Below are positions 8,008 through 22,417 of a stretch of 64,000 bases of DNA, piece by piece. How positions within the stretch are numbered: position 1 is the stretch's first letter; every line of letters starts with the position of its first letter. Source of the DNA: Asticcacaulis sp. (GTDB taxonomy: Bacteria; Pseudomonadota; Alphaproteobacteria; Caulobacterales; Caulobacteraceae); assembly GCA_024707255.1 (NCBI GenBank), contig JANQAC010000001.1:682001-746000 (forward strand), given 5' to 3'. The translations under genes were made by a program, and so were the position numbers. Below the pieces are notes generated by a model that searched no databases, was not told the origin of the DNA, and saw only the letters and a list, made by a program, of their open reading frames with translations.

Positions 8008-9504
8008 CTAGTTCAGCCGTACCGGCCACTGGCGGATGATGATGTGGCTGGCCTCGGCCGCCGCCTGCACATCCGATCGTTTTTTCAGCGCCAGCAGGGC
8101 GGCGATGAAGGCATCGTCACGGTTGCTGACCGAAATCGGCGGCAGCTCGTCCTGCATGAAGGCGATCATGGTGTCGCGTGTCGCCGGATCGGTCATGACG
8201 GCGATCAGAATCTTCGCCGCACTGTCGCTGTCGCCGGCGCAGAGGAAAGGCTTGACCTGCATCAGGTTTTGTCCGGACAGCGTGGCCATGCTCGCAGCGA
8301 AGCCAGCCTTGTCACCACTATAGGCCCGCGCGCAGGCTTCGGTCATGGCCAGCGTGGCTTGCTGCGCGGCATCCGGCGCGGTGATACGGTCCTTGAGCGC
8401 CAGGGCCGCGGCATCCTGCCCGCGATCGACGAGGAAATTCATATAGGACAACAGAAGATCGGCCGATTTTTCCGGCCCCAGGGCCTTGGCGCCGGCTTCA
8501 TAGGCCGTGCCGGCTTCGAGGAAACGTCCGGTGCGGGCATAAAGCTCGGCCCGCGTGGTCAGGAGGCCCGGATAAGAGTCCGGCGACGAGAACTTGTCCA
8601 GGCCGTACTTATCAACCAGGTCGAGTATGCCGCCAAGCTGGGTCAGGGCCAGGGCATTCTGATCATTGGTGATTTCCAGGTGCATCAGATAGGCCAGTGC
8701 CGACAGATTGGCCGGATTCGCGGTAATGACCGCCTTTACCTCTTCGATCTCGCGGTTGAGCATCGGCCGGACCGGTTCGGCGGGCACGGCGGCCTGACTG
8801 ATATCGCCGTCGCCCTGGCTGACGATATAGAAGGGCGCATCGGCTTTCAGGTCGGCGCGATAGAGGTCCGCATGGACCGTATCGCCCGCCTTGACCGACG
8901 CGCGCAGACCTTCGAGACGCAAAAGCCCCATCAGCGGCCGGCCGGAAATGTCATGGATCTGCCAGTGCCCCTCTTCAAGGCGGTTCAGCACGGCCTGGGC
9001 GACATCCGGATGGGTTTCTCGGTTGGCGATCAGCACGCCGATAACGCTCATATCGGTCAGGTCCGGCGCCTGGGCCGGGAACTGCGTCAGGGCGGCGCCA
9101 AGCGTCGTGGTCGCGTCATCGCCCTTGCCGCTGATCAGTTGCAAGAAGATGTGCAGGTCATAGGCATTGATATCATAGGCACGGGTGACGTTTTCGGCGG
9201 AAAGCGCCAGGGCGGCGGGTATGCCCTGGGTCTGGGCCGTGCAGGCGATCAACTGAAAGCGGAACTGTGCCGCCAGTTTCGGATCGTTCTGTTCGAGATA
9301 GGGATCATGCCAGAGCTGGTTGAGCGGCGCCATGGCAGCGGCGCAATCGCCGGATTGCGTGGCGGCGGTGGCCTGCATGATGGCAACGGCCGTGCCGCTG
9401 CTGCTGGCGGGTGGCGCGGCCAGGGCAGGGAAAGCCCCAAGCGCCAGCGACAGCGACAGCGACAGCGCCGCTAGTCCGGCCATGATGTTTGACAATACGC
9501 GCAT
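8008..9504 (-). CDS. Secreted helical-repeat protein of unknown function
   Basis: A protein of 498 residues from the ATG at 9504, which follows GGGGGGCTT and starts a clear signal peptide (MRVLSNIMAGLAALSLSLS, cleaved near ALAAPP). The mature part is alanine-rich and helical, with stretches such as LTTRAELYARTGRFLEAGTA and YMNFLVDRGQDAAALALK that look like TPR or Sel1-type pairs. It is probably periplasmic. No enzyme motif is visible. The following TSUP transporter gene has the same strand and starts upstream of it, with 88 bp between, so co-transcription is possible. A longer reading from 9567 lacks a ribosome site and would bury the signal peptide. Confidence 0.65.
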   Translation of the reverse strand: MRVLSNIMAGLAALSLSLSLALGAFPALAAPPASSSGTAVAIMQATAATQSGDCAAAMAPLNQLWHDPYLEQNDPKLAAQFRFQLIACTAQTQGIPAALALSAENVTRAYDINAYDLHIFLQLISGKGDDATTTLGAALTQFPAQAPDLTDMSVIGVLIANRETHPDVAQAVLNRLEEGHWQIHDISGRPLMGLLRLEGLRASVKAGDTVHADLYRADLKADAPFYIVSQGDGDISQAAVPAEPVRPMLNREIEEVKAVITANPANLSALAYLMHLEITNDQNALALTQLGGILDLVDKYGLDKFSSPDSYPGLLTTRAELYARTGRFLEAGTAYEAGAKALGPEKSADLLLSYMNFLVDRGQDAAALALKDRITAPDAAQQATLAMTEACARAYSGDKAGFAASMATLSGQNLMQVKPFLCAGDSDSAAKILIAVMTDPATRDTMIAFMQDELPPISVSNRDDAFIAALLALKKRSDVQAAAEASHIIIRQWPVRLN

Positions 9505-9592
9505 AAGCCCCCCAGCCCGGTCGCCAATGACCGTTAACCACAGATTAACGGTAATCCGGGGCGTCACAAGCGGAATCTGCCGGAAGACGATA

Positions 9593-10438
9593 TCAGGCGG
9601 TGACCAGCTTGAAGCCGACGAGCGTAAGCACCGCCGCCAGCAGGCCGCGCAGCACCTTTTCCGGCACCTTTGATGCGAACATAGAGCCGATGATGATGCC
9701 GGGGATCGAGCCGGTCAGGAGCGAGGCCAGCAGGCTCAAATCAACATTACCGATGTAGAAATAGCCGAGACCGGCCAGGAAGGTCAGCGGCACGGCGTGG
9801 GCGATGTCGGAGCCGACGATCTTCACCGTGGGCAATTGCGGGTAGAGCAGGATCAGGGCCGTGACGCCCAGCGCACCGGCGCCCACCGAGGACAGCGACA
9901 CCAGGAAGCCCAGGACCAGCCCGGTCAGGACCGTCAGGAAGGCGCGGCGGCCGGTATGCAGCGGCTTGTGTTCCTCGATCGCCTTATCCTGGCGCTTCTT
10001 CGCCAGTTTGTGGATAAGACCGCGCAGCAGCAGCATGGCGGCCGTGACGAACAGGGCGTAGCCGAGCACATGGGTGATCATGTAGGAAACGGCATCCGAC
10101 TTGCCGAAATGGTGGACGGCATAAAGCGTGGCGGCCGTGGCCGGGATGGAACCCAGGGCGAGCAGGCCGACAATCATCCAGTTGATGGTGTTCTTGAAAC
10201 CGTGAATGACCGTGCCGACGCCCTTGGTTATCGAGGCATAGAGCAGGTCGGTGCCGACGGCGGTGGCCGGATGGATATGGAACAGCAGTACCAGAAGCGG
10301 CGTCATCAGCGAACCGCCGCCCACGCCGGTCAGGCCGACGAGAATCCCCACCAGCAGCCCGGAAAGCGAATAGAGCGGATTGATATGGATGCCCGAAACC
10401 AGATTGGTCAGATACGCGGGCAGGTCGAACTGGGTCAT
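9593..10438 (-). CDS. TSUP family membrane transporter (TauE/SafE, sulfite/sulfonate export)
   Basis: A 281-residue inner-membrane protein with about eight hydrophobic segments. Its two halves carry the family signatures: LLVGILVGLTGVGGGSLMTP near residue 30, and LVSLSSVGAGALGVTALILL in the second half. Family members move sulfite, sulfonates, sulfolactate or other small organic anions. ATG at 10438 is chosen over an in-frame start at 10516, which would add a basic segment with no homology. The substrate cannot be assigned from context. A divergent GNAT gene starts 126 bp away. Confidence 0.85.
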   Translation of the reverse strand: MTQFDLPAYLTNLVSGIHINPLYSLSGLLVGILVGLTGVGGGSLMTPLLVLLFHIHPATAVGTDLLYASITKGVGTVIHGFKNTINWMIVGLLALGSIPATAATLYAVHHFGKSDAVSYMITHVLGYALFVTAAMLLLRGLIHKLAKKRQDKAIEEHKPLHTGRRAFLTVLTGLVLGFLVSLSSVGAGALGVTALILLYPQLPTVKIVGSDIAHAVPLTFLAGLGYFYIGNVDLSLLASLLTGSIPGIIIGSMFASKVPEKVLRGLLAAVLTLVGFKLVTA

Positions 10439-10564
10439 GAATCGAGGGCTGTCCCGTGCAGGCTGAGCTTTTCGTGAGCCGGCACCATAAAGCCCCCGCC
10501 GCCGGAGACAAATCAAATAAATTGGCGCTACCCGTTAGAGAGGCTTACGGGTATGGAGGATATC

Positions 10565-11050
10565 ATGCCCGTTAATCGTCTGACCACGCCCCTGCCAGCC
10601 CCGCTTCTCGACGCCCTGCACCGGCTGAACGAAGATCACGCCACGGAATTGTCTTCCCTGTCCCGGCAAGGGCTGGAGCACCTGATCGGCGCCGCCTTTT
10701 TCGCCGCCACGGTCGATGAGGGTGACGGACTTGTGATCGCCTGCGACCAGAACACACCCTATGACAGCCCGAACTTCCTGTGGTTCAAGGCACGATATCC
10801 CCGTTTCGTCTATGTCGATCGCGTGGCGGTCAGCGCCAGCCGGCGTGGCGAGGGCCTGGCGCGGCAACTCTACGAAGACGTCTTCGCCGCCGCCCGCGCC
10901 GCCGGTCATGACTGTATTGTCTGTGAGGTTAATTATGACCCGCCCAATCCGGCCTCGGACGCCTTTCATGAAAAGCTGGGCTTTACCGAGGTCGGGCGCA
11001 CGGTACTGGCCAATGGCAAGGGGGTAAGGTATCTGCGACTGGTGCTTTGA
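10565..11050 (+). CDS. GNAT family N-acetyltransferase
   Basis: A 161-residue acetyltransferase. The ATG at 10565 is preceded by GGAGGATATC. The in-frame ATG at 10553 overlaps that Shine-Dalgarno and is rejected. The acetyl-CoA loop is RRGEGLARQLYEDVF, after the beta-4 strand FVYVDRVAVSAS. The segment AFHEKLGFTEVGR is the usual beta-6/7 region. It acts in the cytoplasm on an unknown amine. Similar proteins are annotated as ribosomal-protein or toxin-type acetyltransferases, but no toxin or antitoxin features are seen here. Confidence 0.8.
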   Translation: MPVNRLTTPLPAPLLDALHRLNEDHATELSSLSRQGLEHLIGAAFFAATVDEGDGLVIACDQNTPYDSPNFLWFKARYPRFVYVDRVAVSASRRGEGLARQLYEDVFAAARAAGHDCIVCEVNYDPPNPASDAFHEKLGFTEVGRTVLANGKGVRYLRLVL

Positions 11051-11070
11051 AGGCGGAGCGTATAATGACC

Positions 11071-11643
11071 TCATTCCAGAAATGTCATGTGAGATTGATA
11101 GCCCGCCTTGTATGCAAGCGCGCTACTTTCGTCCGAGGCATCCAGCATTCCACACATCAATTGCATGTTTGCCAGTAACTCATATGCTTCCGGCAATCTT
11201 GAAATAACCACACCATGTCTATTTTTAAATCTAATCCGGGCTACGGAATAAAGAAAAGCCGCGTCGGATTTCAGGGCCGAACAATCTCGTTTGTAATTAA
11301 CCTGAAACAGCACGTACTTCGCTACCACATCGCTTTTTTCGGCCCACGCTTTTAAAGCCTCACTTCCGTATGCCCGATAGATGCAGAGCACAGGCAGTGG
11401 AAATTTAATTGTGTTGTTGGTTCTGTTGTATCTTTGCTCATAGAAGCGATCCTGATCGAGCCGATCAGGCGAATATGTTTGCCTGTTAATGTCAAAATTT
11501 TCCTGCCGACAAGCGGCATCAACACTATAGTCGCTCAGCAGCATTTTTGATTTCGGCTCAGGCACGGCAGCCTGGCTACCGCCCGCCCCGGCCAATACAG
11601 ATATCAGAGCCAAGACGGCGTATGCCGCTTTTACCACCGACAT
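11071..11643 (-). CDS. Small secreted protein of unknown function, paired with the hybrid kinase
   Basis: A 190-residue protein starting at 11643, just after GGGGGGAAAT. It has a signal peptide (MSVVKAAYAVLALISVLAG, cleaved near SQA) and four scattered cysteines (DAACRQ, VLCIYRAYG, RDCSAL, LMCGML), so it is probably periplasmic. I recognise no family. Its coding sequence is visibly more AT-rich than its neighbours, which may mark recent acquisition. It begins only 21 bases after the stop of the large hybrid histidine kinase and is almost certainly co-transcribed with it. A role in kinase signalling is possible but not shown. Confidence 0.65.
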   Translation of the reverse strand: MSVVKAAYAVLALISVLAGAGGSQAAVPEPKSKMLLSDYSVDAACRQENFDINRQTYSPDRLDQDRFYEQRYNRTNNTIKFPLPVLCIYRAYGSEALKAWAEKSDVVAKYVLFQVNYKRDCSALKSDAAFLYSVARIRFKNRHGVVISRLPEAYELLANMQLMCGMLDASDESSALAYKAGYQSHMTFLE

Positions 11644-11664
11644 ATTTCCCCCCACTTTCACACT

Positions 11665-14505
<2,841 letters not shown>

Positions 14506-14669
14506 ATGCCCCTGAACCCCACTGAGAACTCCGCAGGCGCCCCCCTGCGTTGGGATAAATCATGACAATTTGCCATAAAGGATCAATGTGGAAACGCTGG
14601 TTGCGTCCTGAAACGAACGGGGTTCGGGGCCGCAGGCCCCAACCCTGTCTGTTGTGGGTATGCTATTGT

Positions 14670-14744
14670 GAAGATCGCCGCCGGGAGACTGTCCAAACCC
14701 CGATCCCTTAGAGATCGTTTCTGGGCTCAGTCCCCGGCAGCTTC
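14670..14744 (+). ncRNA. Candidate IS110 bridge RNA (structured leader)
   Basis: GAAG (14670-14673) pairs with CTTC (14741-14744), and GCCGGGAGACTG (14680-14691) pairs with CAGTCCCCGGC (14728-14738) with one bulge. Inside is a second hairpin, CGATC (14701-14705) with GATCG (14713-14717). IS110-group elements are known to encode a bridge RNA in the non-coding end upstream of the recombinase, whose internal loops pair with target and donor DNA. The fold and place fit. The guide loops were not resolved and the full RNA probably extends further. Confidence 0.45.
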
Positions 14745-14809
14745 ACACCAAACCTGAACAGTTGCCAGGGGCGGTCGCCACCGACCCCGTATTGACAAGG
14801 ACAGGCCCC

Positions 14810-15763
14810 ATGACCTTGCACCAATTTCCCATTGGCGTCGATGTTTCCAAAGCGACACTCGACATCTTCGACAGTCAAACTTCGCGTTACTTTCAGATCG
14901 ATAACCACACTGATGCCATCACAGCCTGGCTGGATGGCCTCGACACCCAACGTCTTGTCGTGTTCGAAGCTACAAGCCGTGTTGACCAGACCCTGCACAC
15001 AGAACTGGAGCGGCGTCAGGGTGCCTTTGTCCGCGTAAACCCCAGAGACGCCAGAGACTTTGCTAAAGCCTCAGGCCGACGCACCAAGACAGACCGCGTT
15101 GATGCAGCCATGCTGGCCCATATGGCGCAGGCCCTAAAGCCGGCACCGTCACAACCTCGCTCGACCGAACGGGTTAGGCTCAGCCTGTATCTCAGCAGGC
15201 GCCGGCAGATGGTCGAAATGCGCAAGCAGGAACGTACCCGTAGACATCAGTTCTGCAATGATCCCTGGATATGCCAAAGCCTCGACCACATGCTCAGCAT
15301 CCTTGATCAGCAAATCCGCAGCATTGAAGCCGTAATCCGCGAACTGATCGAGGCCAACTCTGACTTCCGCAAAGCCTCTGTCTGCCTGCAAAGTGCGCCA
15401 GGCATCGGACCGGTTACCGCAGCAACCCTGATCGCGGATTTGCCTGAGCTCGGACACAGAAACCGAAAACAGATCGCAAGCCTGACCGGACTGGCCCCTC
15501 ATCCAAGGGATAGCGGAACATTCAGGGGAAAAAGAACCATCTGGGGCGGAAGGCGCCACATCCGCCACCTCCTCTTCGCCGCTGCCGTAACCGCAAGCCG
15601 ATCAAAAGCCGACGTAAAAGACCGCTATCAGGCCCTCACAAGCAGAGGAAAACAAAAGAAGTGCCCCCTCATTGCCATTGCGAGGTGGATGATCACAGCA
15701 CTCAACGCTATGATCGCTAAAAACTCAAACTGGCACACAAAAGAAATGGCGCAGATCACCTGA
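14810..15763 (+). CDS. IS110-family DEDD transposase
   Basis: A 317-residue transposase from the ATG at 14810. The N-terminal RuvC-like domain carries the acidic residues in GVDVSKATLDIFD, VVFEATSR and KTDRVDAAMLAHMA (the DEDD set). The C-terminal domain has the helix-hairpin-helix SAPGIGPVTAATLIADL and the segment ASLTGLAPHPRDSG, followed by GGRRHIRHLLFAAAVTASR, which holds the expected catalytic serine. Length is slightly short for the family but no stop or gap interrupts it, so the copy may be active. It lies between the hybrid kinase promoter and the 3' end of rpoD. Confidence 0.9.
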   Translation: MTLHQFPIGVDVSKATLDIFDSQTSRYFQIDNHTDAITAWLDGLDTQRLVVFEATSRVDQTLHTELERRQGAFVRVNPRDARDFAKASGRRTKTDRVDAAMLAHMAQALKPAPSQPRSTERVRLSLYLSRRRQMVEMRKQERTRRHQFCNDPWICQSLDHMLSILDQQIRSIEAVIRELIEANSDFRKASVCLQSAPGIGPVTAATLIADLPELGHRNRKQIASLTGLAPHPRDSGTFRGKRTIWGGRRHIRHLLFAAAVTASRSKADVKDRYQALTSRGKQKKCPLIAIARWMITALNAMIAKNSNWHTKEMAQIT

Positions 15764-15792
15764 TCCGCGCCACACTCAAACACAGTTGCCCA

Positions 15793-17897
<2,105 letters not shown>

Positions 17898-18009
17898 TTT
17901 GTCACACTCATATGGGTCTCCGCAACGTGCCTGAAATTTCAGGAGCCGCTCATGTGTCTTATTGAAAACAGTCTGAACGAAAGCTTAACCACATGACTTC
18001 TCATGCTTT

Positions 18010-19915
18010 TTAGGTTGGGCTTTCGTCGCCGTCCTGCCAGATTTGTCCGCTTCTCAAGGACTTCCGCAGGGCATCGCGTTCGAGCTTGAGCCGTGAAAAA
18101 AATTCTGTCCCCACCTGTTCGCGGGCCGAATTCAGAGCACGATCCAAGGCCGTCAAACGCGAGACCGCGTTGAACGCCTGTAACCAGCGGGCATGGGCAT
18201 CAGCTAAAGATATGTCCGGTGAGAGGAATGGCGCGCCGCTCTTTAGGGCCGCCTTCTGTATCTCGCTTAACAATGCACCAAGTCCTTGCTTTTGCAGATG
18301 GCGACTCAATGCGGACCTGTCAAGCCCTTCGTGCTGAAAACTGAGCGCGATAAGCGCCTTTGCCAGGGGCGCCAGCGCCTCATCACCAAATCCGTAGGCT
18401 TCCAGTCCCTCCACCTGATCGAGCATCCAGTCCGGGTTATCGACCAACCCTTGCGCCAGGCTGGCCGCCGTCGGATCAAGGGCCGCGGACAGATTGACGG
18501 CGGCGCGGCGCGTTTCCTCCATGGCCGGCGGGATGATGATTTCGCGTTTCTGGCCGGGCTTCCACGGCGCGCGCGGCACAAAGGCGCGCGCGCGGCTGGA
18601 AGTTACCGTTCTGGAAATTACCGGCGCTGCGCTGCGGGTGCAGCAAGGTGTCAAAGCGCTCCAGCAGGTCCTGGCGATAGGCCTCGGCCAGGTCCTTGTC
18701 CTCGATCTGTGCCGCCAGTGCGCGCAGGCGCTTCTTGAATCCGGCCTTGCGCTCCGGCGTATCAAGCGGTTCCAGTTCGGCCTCCCGATTGAACAGCACC
18801 TCGACGAAAGGCCGCGTCTCCTTCAGCGCCTCGCGCAGGGCCAGCGCGCCTTTTTCGCGCAGCATGTCGTCCGGATCCTGGCCGCCGGGCAGCAGACAGA
18901 CCTTGAACGACCTCCCCGGTTTCAGCTTAGGCAGGGCGCGGTCGAGCGCGCGGAAAGCCGCCCTCTGCCCAGCCTTGTCACCATCAAAACACAGGGTCGG
19001 TTCCGGGTGGCGACGCCACAGGATATCGATCTGCTCCTCGGTCAGAGCGGTGCCCAAAGGCGCCACCGCCGCCACATGGGCGCGCTGGCAGGCGATGACA
19101 TCCATATAGCCCTCGACCACCACCAACTCGGCGTGGCCTTCCGGCGCGCCCAGCAGTTTCAGCGCTTTGGGCAGGCCGAACAGCATCTGGCCCTTGTGGA
19201 ACAGGGTCGTTTCCGGGCCGTTGAGATATTTCGCCTTGTCGTCCGGATTGAGCGCCCGGCCACCGAAGGAGACGACGATGCCGCGTTGATCCTCGATCGG
19301 GAACATCAGCCGGTCACGGAAACGGTCATAGGGGGCCGAGCCGCCCTCGACCTCGATCAGCAGGCCGCATTCGACCAGTTCGGAGACCTTGGCGCCGCGC
19401 TGGACGAGCGCATCCTTCAGCGCCGTGCGGTCCCGCGGGGCATAGCCCAGGCCAAAGGTGACGATATCTTCCTTAGAGAGGCCGCGCCGCTCCAGGTATT
19501 CGCGGGCATTCTGCGCGGCCGGCGTCTTGTCCTGCAAACGCGCGACGAACCATTTCTGCGCCAGGTCCATCCAGTCGGTCAAACCCCGGCGCTTCATCTC
19601 GGCGGCGCGGGCCTGGGGCGTATCGACCGGCAGGGCCATGCCGGCTTCGGCGGCCAGTTTCTCGACCGCCTCATTGAAGCTCAGGCGTTCGGTCTCCTGC
19701 AAAAACGAGATGATGTCGCCGTGCTTGCCGGAGGAGAAATCATGAAAGAAGCGCTTCTCGTCATTGACGTAGAAGGACGGCGTCTTTTCCTTGCTGAAGG
19801 GCGACAGGCCGACCCATTCGCGGCCATTCTTGCGCAGCTTGACGCTCTTGCCTATGACCTCCGAAGGTCGCAGGCGCGTCTTGAGTTCTTCCAGGAAATG
19901 ATCATCGAACCGCAC
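18010..19915 (-). CDS. dnaG: DNA primase DnaG with degenerate zinc site (one frameshift in this sequence)
   Basis: Primase makes RNA primers at the replication fork. The 3' part is in another frame: around 18580-18600 a (GC)n run has gained one or lost two bases. The restored protein is about 634 residues. The Toprim core has VVVEGYMDVIA and LCFDGDKAGQRAA, and the RNA polymerase basic motif region has DRFRDRLMFPI. In the N-terminal zinc-ribbon region the usual Cys/His ligands are replaced: GLSPFSKEKTPSFYV where CPFH is normal, and FFHDFSSGKHGDI where YHCFGCGxxGD is normal. The C-terminal helicase-binding domain follows the shift. The gene is upstream of rpoD and divergent from a GH5 gene. Confidence 0.92.
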
Positions 19916-20014
19916 CGGCCTATATAGGCATTACGCCGCCAAAATGAAGAACAGATATTATCATCTTGGCAAACTTTTGCCGCCATTCTGCCTCCGACGC
20001 GGAGAATCTGCAAA

Positions 20015-21019
20015 ATGGCGGTAAAACACTGGATCAAGGCGCTGGTGGCCCTATGCCTGACACTGACGGTGTCGGGCTGTACGACCCTGCAATCGGCCCT
20101 TGATGCCCTTCACAAGACACCGGCGCCGCTTTTCCATACCGAAGGCAGCGAAATCCTCAGGCCCGATGGCACGCCCTTTATCGCCCGCGGCATAAACCTC
20201 CAATATGGCGACAATCCGAAAGCCGCCCTGCCGGCGATCAGGGCCATCTCCTCGACCGGCGCCAACATCATCCGCCTGCAACTGCGCCGCAACACCTCGG
20301 CAAAGGATCTCCGCAAGGCGCTCGATGCCGCCATCAGGCGAAAGCTGCCGGTCATGGTCTTCTACTGGGAAAGCGACATCACCTGCGGCACCGACAGCGC
20401 CCGCCTGCGCCGCGATACCCGCGACCTGTGGCTGACACGCTGGGCCGATGTGCTCAATGAACGCAAATACCAGCCGTACCTGATGCTCAATATCGCCAAT
20501 GAATGGGGCACCTCAAAGGACAATTATGCCGGCTATATGGCGACCTATACCGATCTGGTCCGTGCCATGCGCGCCCGCGGCTATCGCGCACCGATTGTGA
20601 TCGACGCCGCCGATTGCGGCCAGGCAACCGGCAGTTTCCTCGAAGGGCGCGGCAAGACCCTGCAGGCGCTTGATCCCCTGCACAACCTGATCGTTTCGGT
20701 TCATGCCTACAATAAGCCGTGGAATTCTCCGGAAAAGATCGACCGGAACATCGCTGATCTACGCCATGAAGGCGTGCCCTTCCTGCTGGGCGAATTCGGC
20801 GACCGCGAACTGGTCGAGGACGGCAATGCCGTCGATCACCTGCACCTGATGCAAGCAGCGCAGGACACCGGCACCGGCTGGATCACCTGGAGCTGGAAGG
20901 GCAATGGCGGGGTCACGAAGGTGCTCGACATGTCCGAAAGCTACGGCAAGGTGCGTCTGACCCGTCGCGGCCACGAGATTGTCGATGGCCCCTACGGACT
21001 GCGCGCCACCGCCCGGTAG
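20015..21019 (+). CDS. GH5-like glycoside hydrolase, predicted lipoprotein
   Basis: A 334-residue protein with a lipobox (LTVSGC, Cys22), so it is probably anchored in a membrane facing the periplasm or outside. The barrel shows features of clan GH-A: RGINLQYG at the start, ANIIRLQLRR, the acid/base ANEWG (Glu163), VSVHAYNKPW, and the nucleophile LLGEFGD (Glu260), then TWSWKGNG. GH5 enzymes cut beta-glucans or mannans, and the substrate here is not evident. It is convergent with otsA, and their stop codons lie side by side (TAG 21017-21019, then TAA on the other strand at 21022-21020). Confidence 0.8.
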   Translation: MAVKHWIKALVALCLTLTVSGCTTLQSALDALHKTPAPLFHTEGSEILRPDGTPFIARGINLQYGDNPKAALPAIRAISSTGANIIRLQLRRNTSAKDLRKALDAAIRRKLPVMVFYWESDITCGTDSARLRRDTRDLWLTRWADVLNERKYQPYLMLNIANEWGTSKDNYAGYMATYTDLVRAMRARGYRAPIVIDAADCGQATGSFLEGRGKTLQALDPLHNLIVSVHAYNKPWNSPEKIDRNIADLRHEGVPFLLGEFGDRELVEDGNAVDHLHLMQAAQDTGTGWITWSWKGNGGVTKVLDMSESYGKVRLTRRGHEIVDGPYGLRATAR

Positions 21020-22417
21020 TTACCCCGCCTCCACCAGTTCAGCGATCGGCGTTTTCAGGCAGGCGACGAAGTCATCGCGCCAGCGCGAGACATCATTGGT
21101 GCGTACATTCGCCATCAGCGATTCCCAGCGGCGCTTGCGTTCCTTCAGCGGCATGGACAGGCCGCGATGAACGGCTTCCGATACGTCTTCGCGACTGAGC
21201 GGATTGACGATCAGCGCCTCCTTCATCTGCTCGGCGGCGCCGGCGAACTGCGACAATACCAGCACACCGGGATTTTCTGGGTCCTGCGCCGCCACATATT
21301 CCTTGGCCACCAGATTCATGCCGTCGCGCAGGGGCGTCACCAGGCCGATATCCGCGGCGCGGTAGATGCCCGCCAGTTCATCACGGCGATAGGCACGGTT
21401 GACATAGCGCAGCGGCACCCAGTCGACCGTGGCATAGGCGCCGTTGATCTTACCCGACAGGTTATCCAGCCGGCCGCGCAAGTCCTGATAGGCGTCGACC
21501 TCGTCCCGCGACCGCGTGGCGATCTGCAACAGGAAGAGGTGCCCGTGCATTCCCGGATTATTGGCCAGCAGGGTCTCGTAGGCGGTGAAGCGTTCTTCCA
21601 GCCCCTTGGAATAGTCGAGCCGGTCGACCCCCAGCAGCATCTTGCGACCTGCCTGGCTGTTCAGCATGGTCTTGTAGAACAGTTCGGCGCGTTCGCTTTT
21701 CAGCGTGGCTTCAAAATCGGTGGCATCGATGCCGATCGGGAAGGCGCGGGCGCGGATGCGTCGGCCATAGGCGCTGATCACGCCGTCCTTTTCCAGGGCC
21801 GCGCCGACATCATGAACGGCATAGTCGGTAAAGGCTTCGACATCGTCCTCGGTCTGGAAACCGACCAGATCATAGCTGAACATCGATTCCACCAGTTCGG
21901 CATGGCGCGGCAGGGTGGAGAGGATGCGCCGGGCCGGCCAGGGAATATGCAGGAAGAAGCCGATGCGGTTTTTCACCCCGCGTTTGCGCAGTTCGCGGCC
22001 CAGCGGGATCAGGTGATAATCCTGCACCCAGATGATGTCGTCCGGACCGATCAGCGGCAGCAGAGTCTCGGCGAAGCGCGTATTGACGCGTTCATAGCCT
22101 TCATCGAAGCTGCGCTCATAATTCACCAGGTCGGGCCGGTAATGGAACAGTGGCCACAGGGTGCGGTTGGCGTAGCCGTTGTAATATTCCTGCTCGTCCT
22201 GGGCATCAAGATCGAGCAGGGCCACGGTAACGCCGCCAACCACCTGCATCGACATCTGGCCGGTATAGGGCTCGACCGTGTGGCCGCTCCAGCCGAACCA
22301 CAGGCCCTTGTCCTCGCGCAGGGCGGCAGACAACGCCATGGCCAGGCCGCCGGCGGTGCCCACGCCGGGATCGGCCGGCGGATTGACGCGGTTAGATACG
22401 ACGATAAGACGGCTCAA
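21020..22417 (-). CDS. otsA: Trehalose-6-phosphate synthase OtsA
   Basis: A GT20 glycosyltransferase of 465 residues that joins UDP-glucose and glucose-6-phosphate. I place the start at TTG 22417 ([11 protein letters not shown]), because CTGGAG lies just upstream and the family begins at this point. A longer reading has no homology in the extension. Motifs are VSNRV, the glucose-phosphate loop [51 protein letters not shown] and the donor site [18 protein letters not shown]. It overlaps the 3' end of otsB by 26 bp, so otsB-otsA form one operon. Trehalose serves as an osmoprotectant and stress sugar. Confidence 0.95.
   Translation of the reverse strand: MSRLIVVSNRVNPPADPGVGTAGGLAMALSAALREDKGLWFGWSGHTVEPYTGQMSMQVVGGVTVALLDLDAQDEQEYYNGYANRTLWPLFHYRPDLVNYERSFDEGYERVNTRFAETLLPLIGPDDIIWVQDYHLIPLGRELRKRGVKNRIGFFLHIPWPARRILSTLPRHAELVESMFSYDLVGFQTEDDVEAFTDYAVHDVGAALEKDGVISAYGRRIRARAFPIGIDATDFEATLKSERAELFYKTMLNSQAGRKMLLGVDRLDYSKGLEERFTAYETLLANNPGMHGHLFLLQIATRSRDEVDAYQDLRGRLDNLSGKINGAYATVDWVPLRYVNRAYRRDELAGIYRAADIGLVTPLRDGMNLVAKEYVAAQDPENPGVLVLSQFAGAAEQMKEALIVNPLSREDVSEAVHRGLSMPLKERKRRWESLMANVRTNDVSRWRDDFVACLKTPIAELVEAG

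Larger units (their letters stand above)
14640..15790 (+). mobile_element. IS110-family insertion sequence (boundaries approximate)
   Basis: The element contains one DEDD transposase gene and about 170 bases of non-coding, structured DNA before it, a layout typical of the IS110 group. IS110 elements have no terminal inverted repeats or target duplications, so the ends cannot be read off. The 9-mer ACAGTTGCC occurs at 14758-14766 and again at 15782-15790, the latter directly before the rpoD stop codon, so the right end is probably there. The left end may lie anywhere between about 14600 and 14660. Confidence 0.6.

Noticed and set aside
14758..15790. ACAGTTGCC direct repeats as a target-site duplication of the insertion sequence
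   Set aside because: IS110-family elements do not make target duplications, and the left copy lies inside the leader close to the transposase start. It may be a subterminal or chance repeat.
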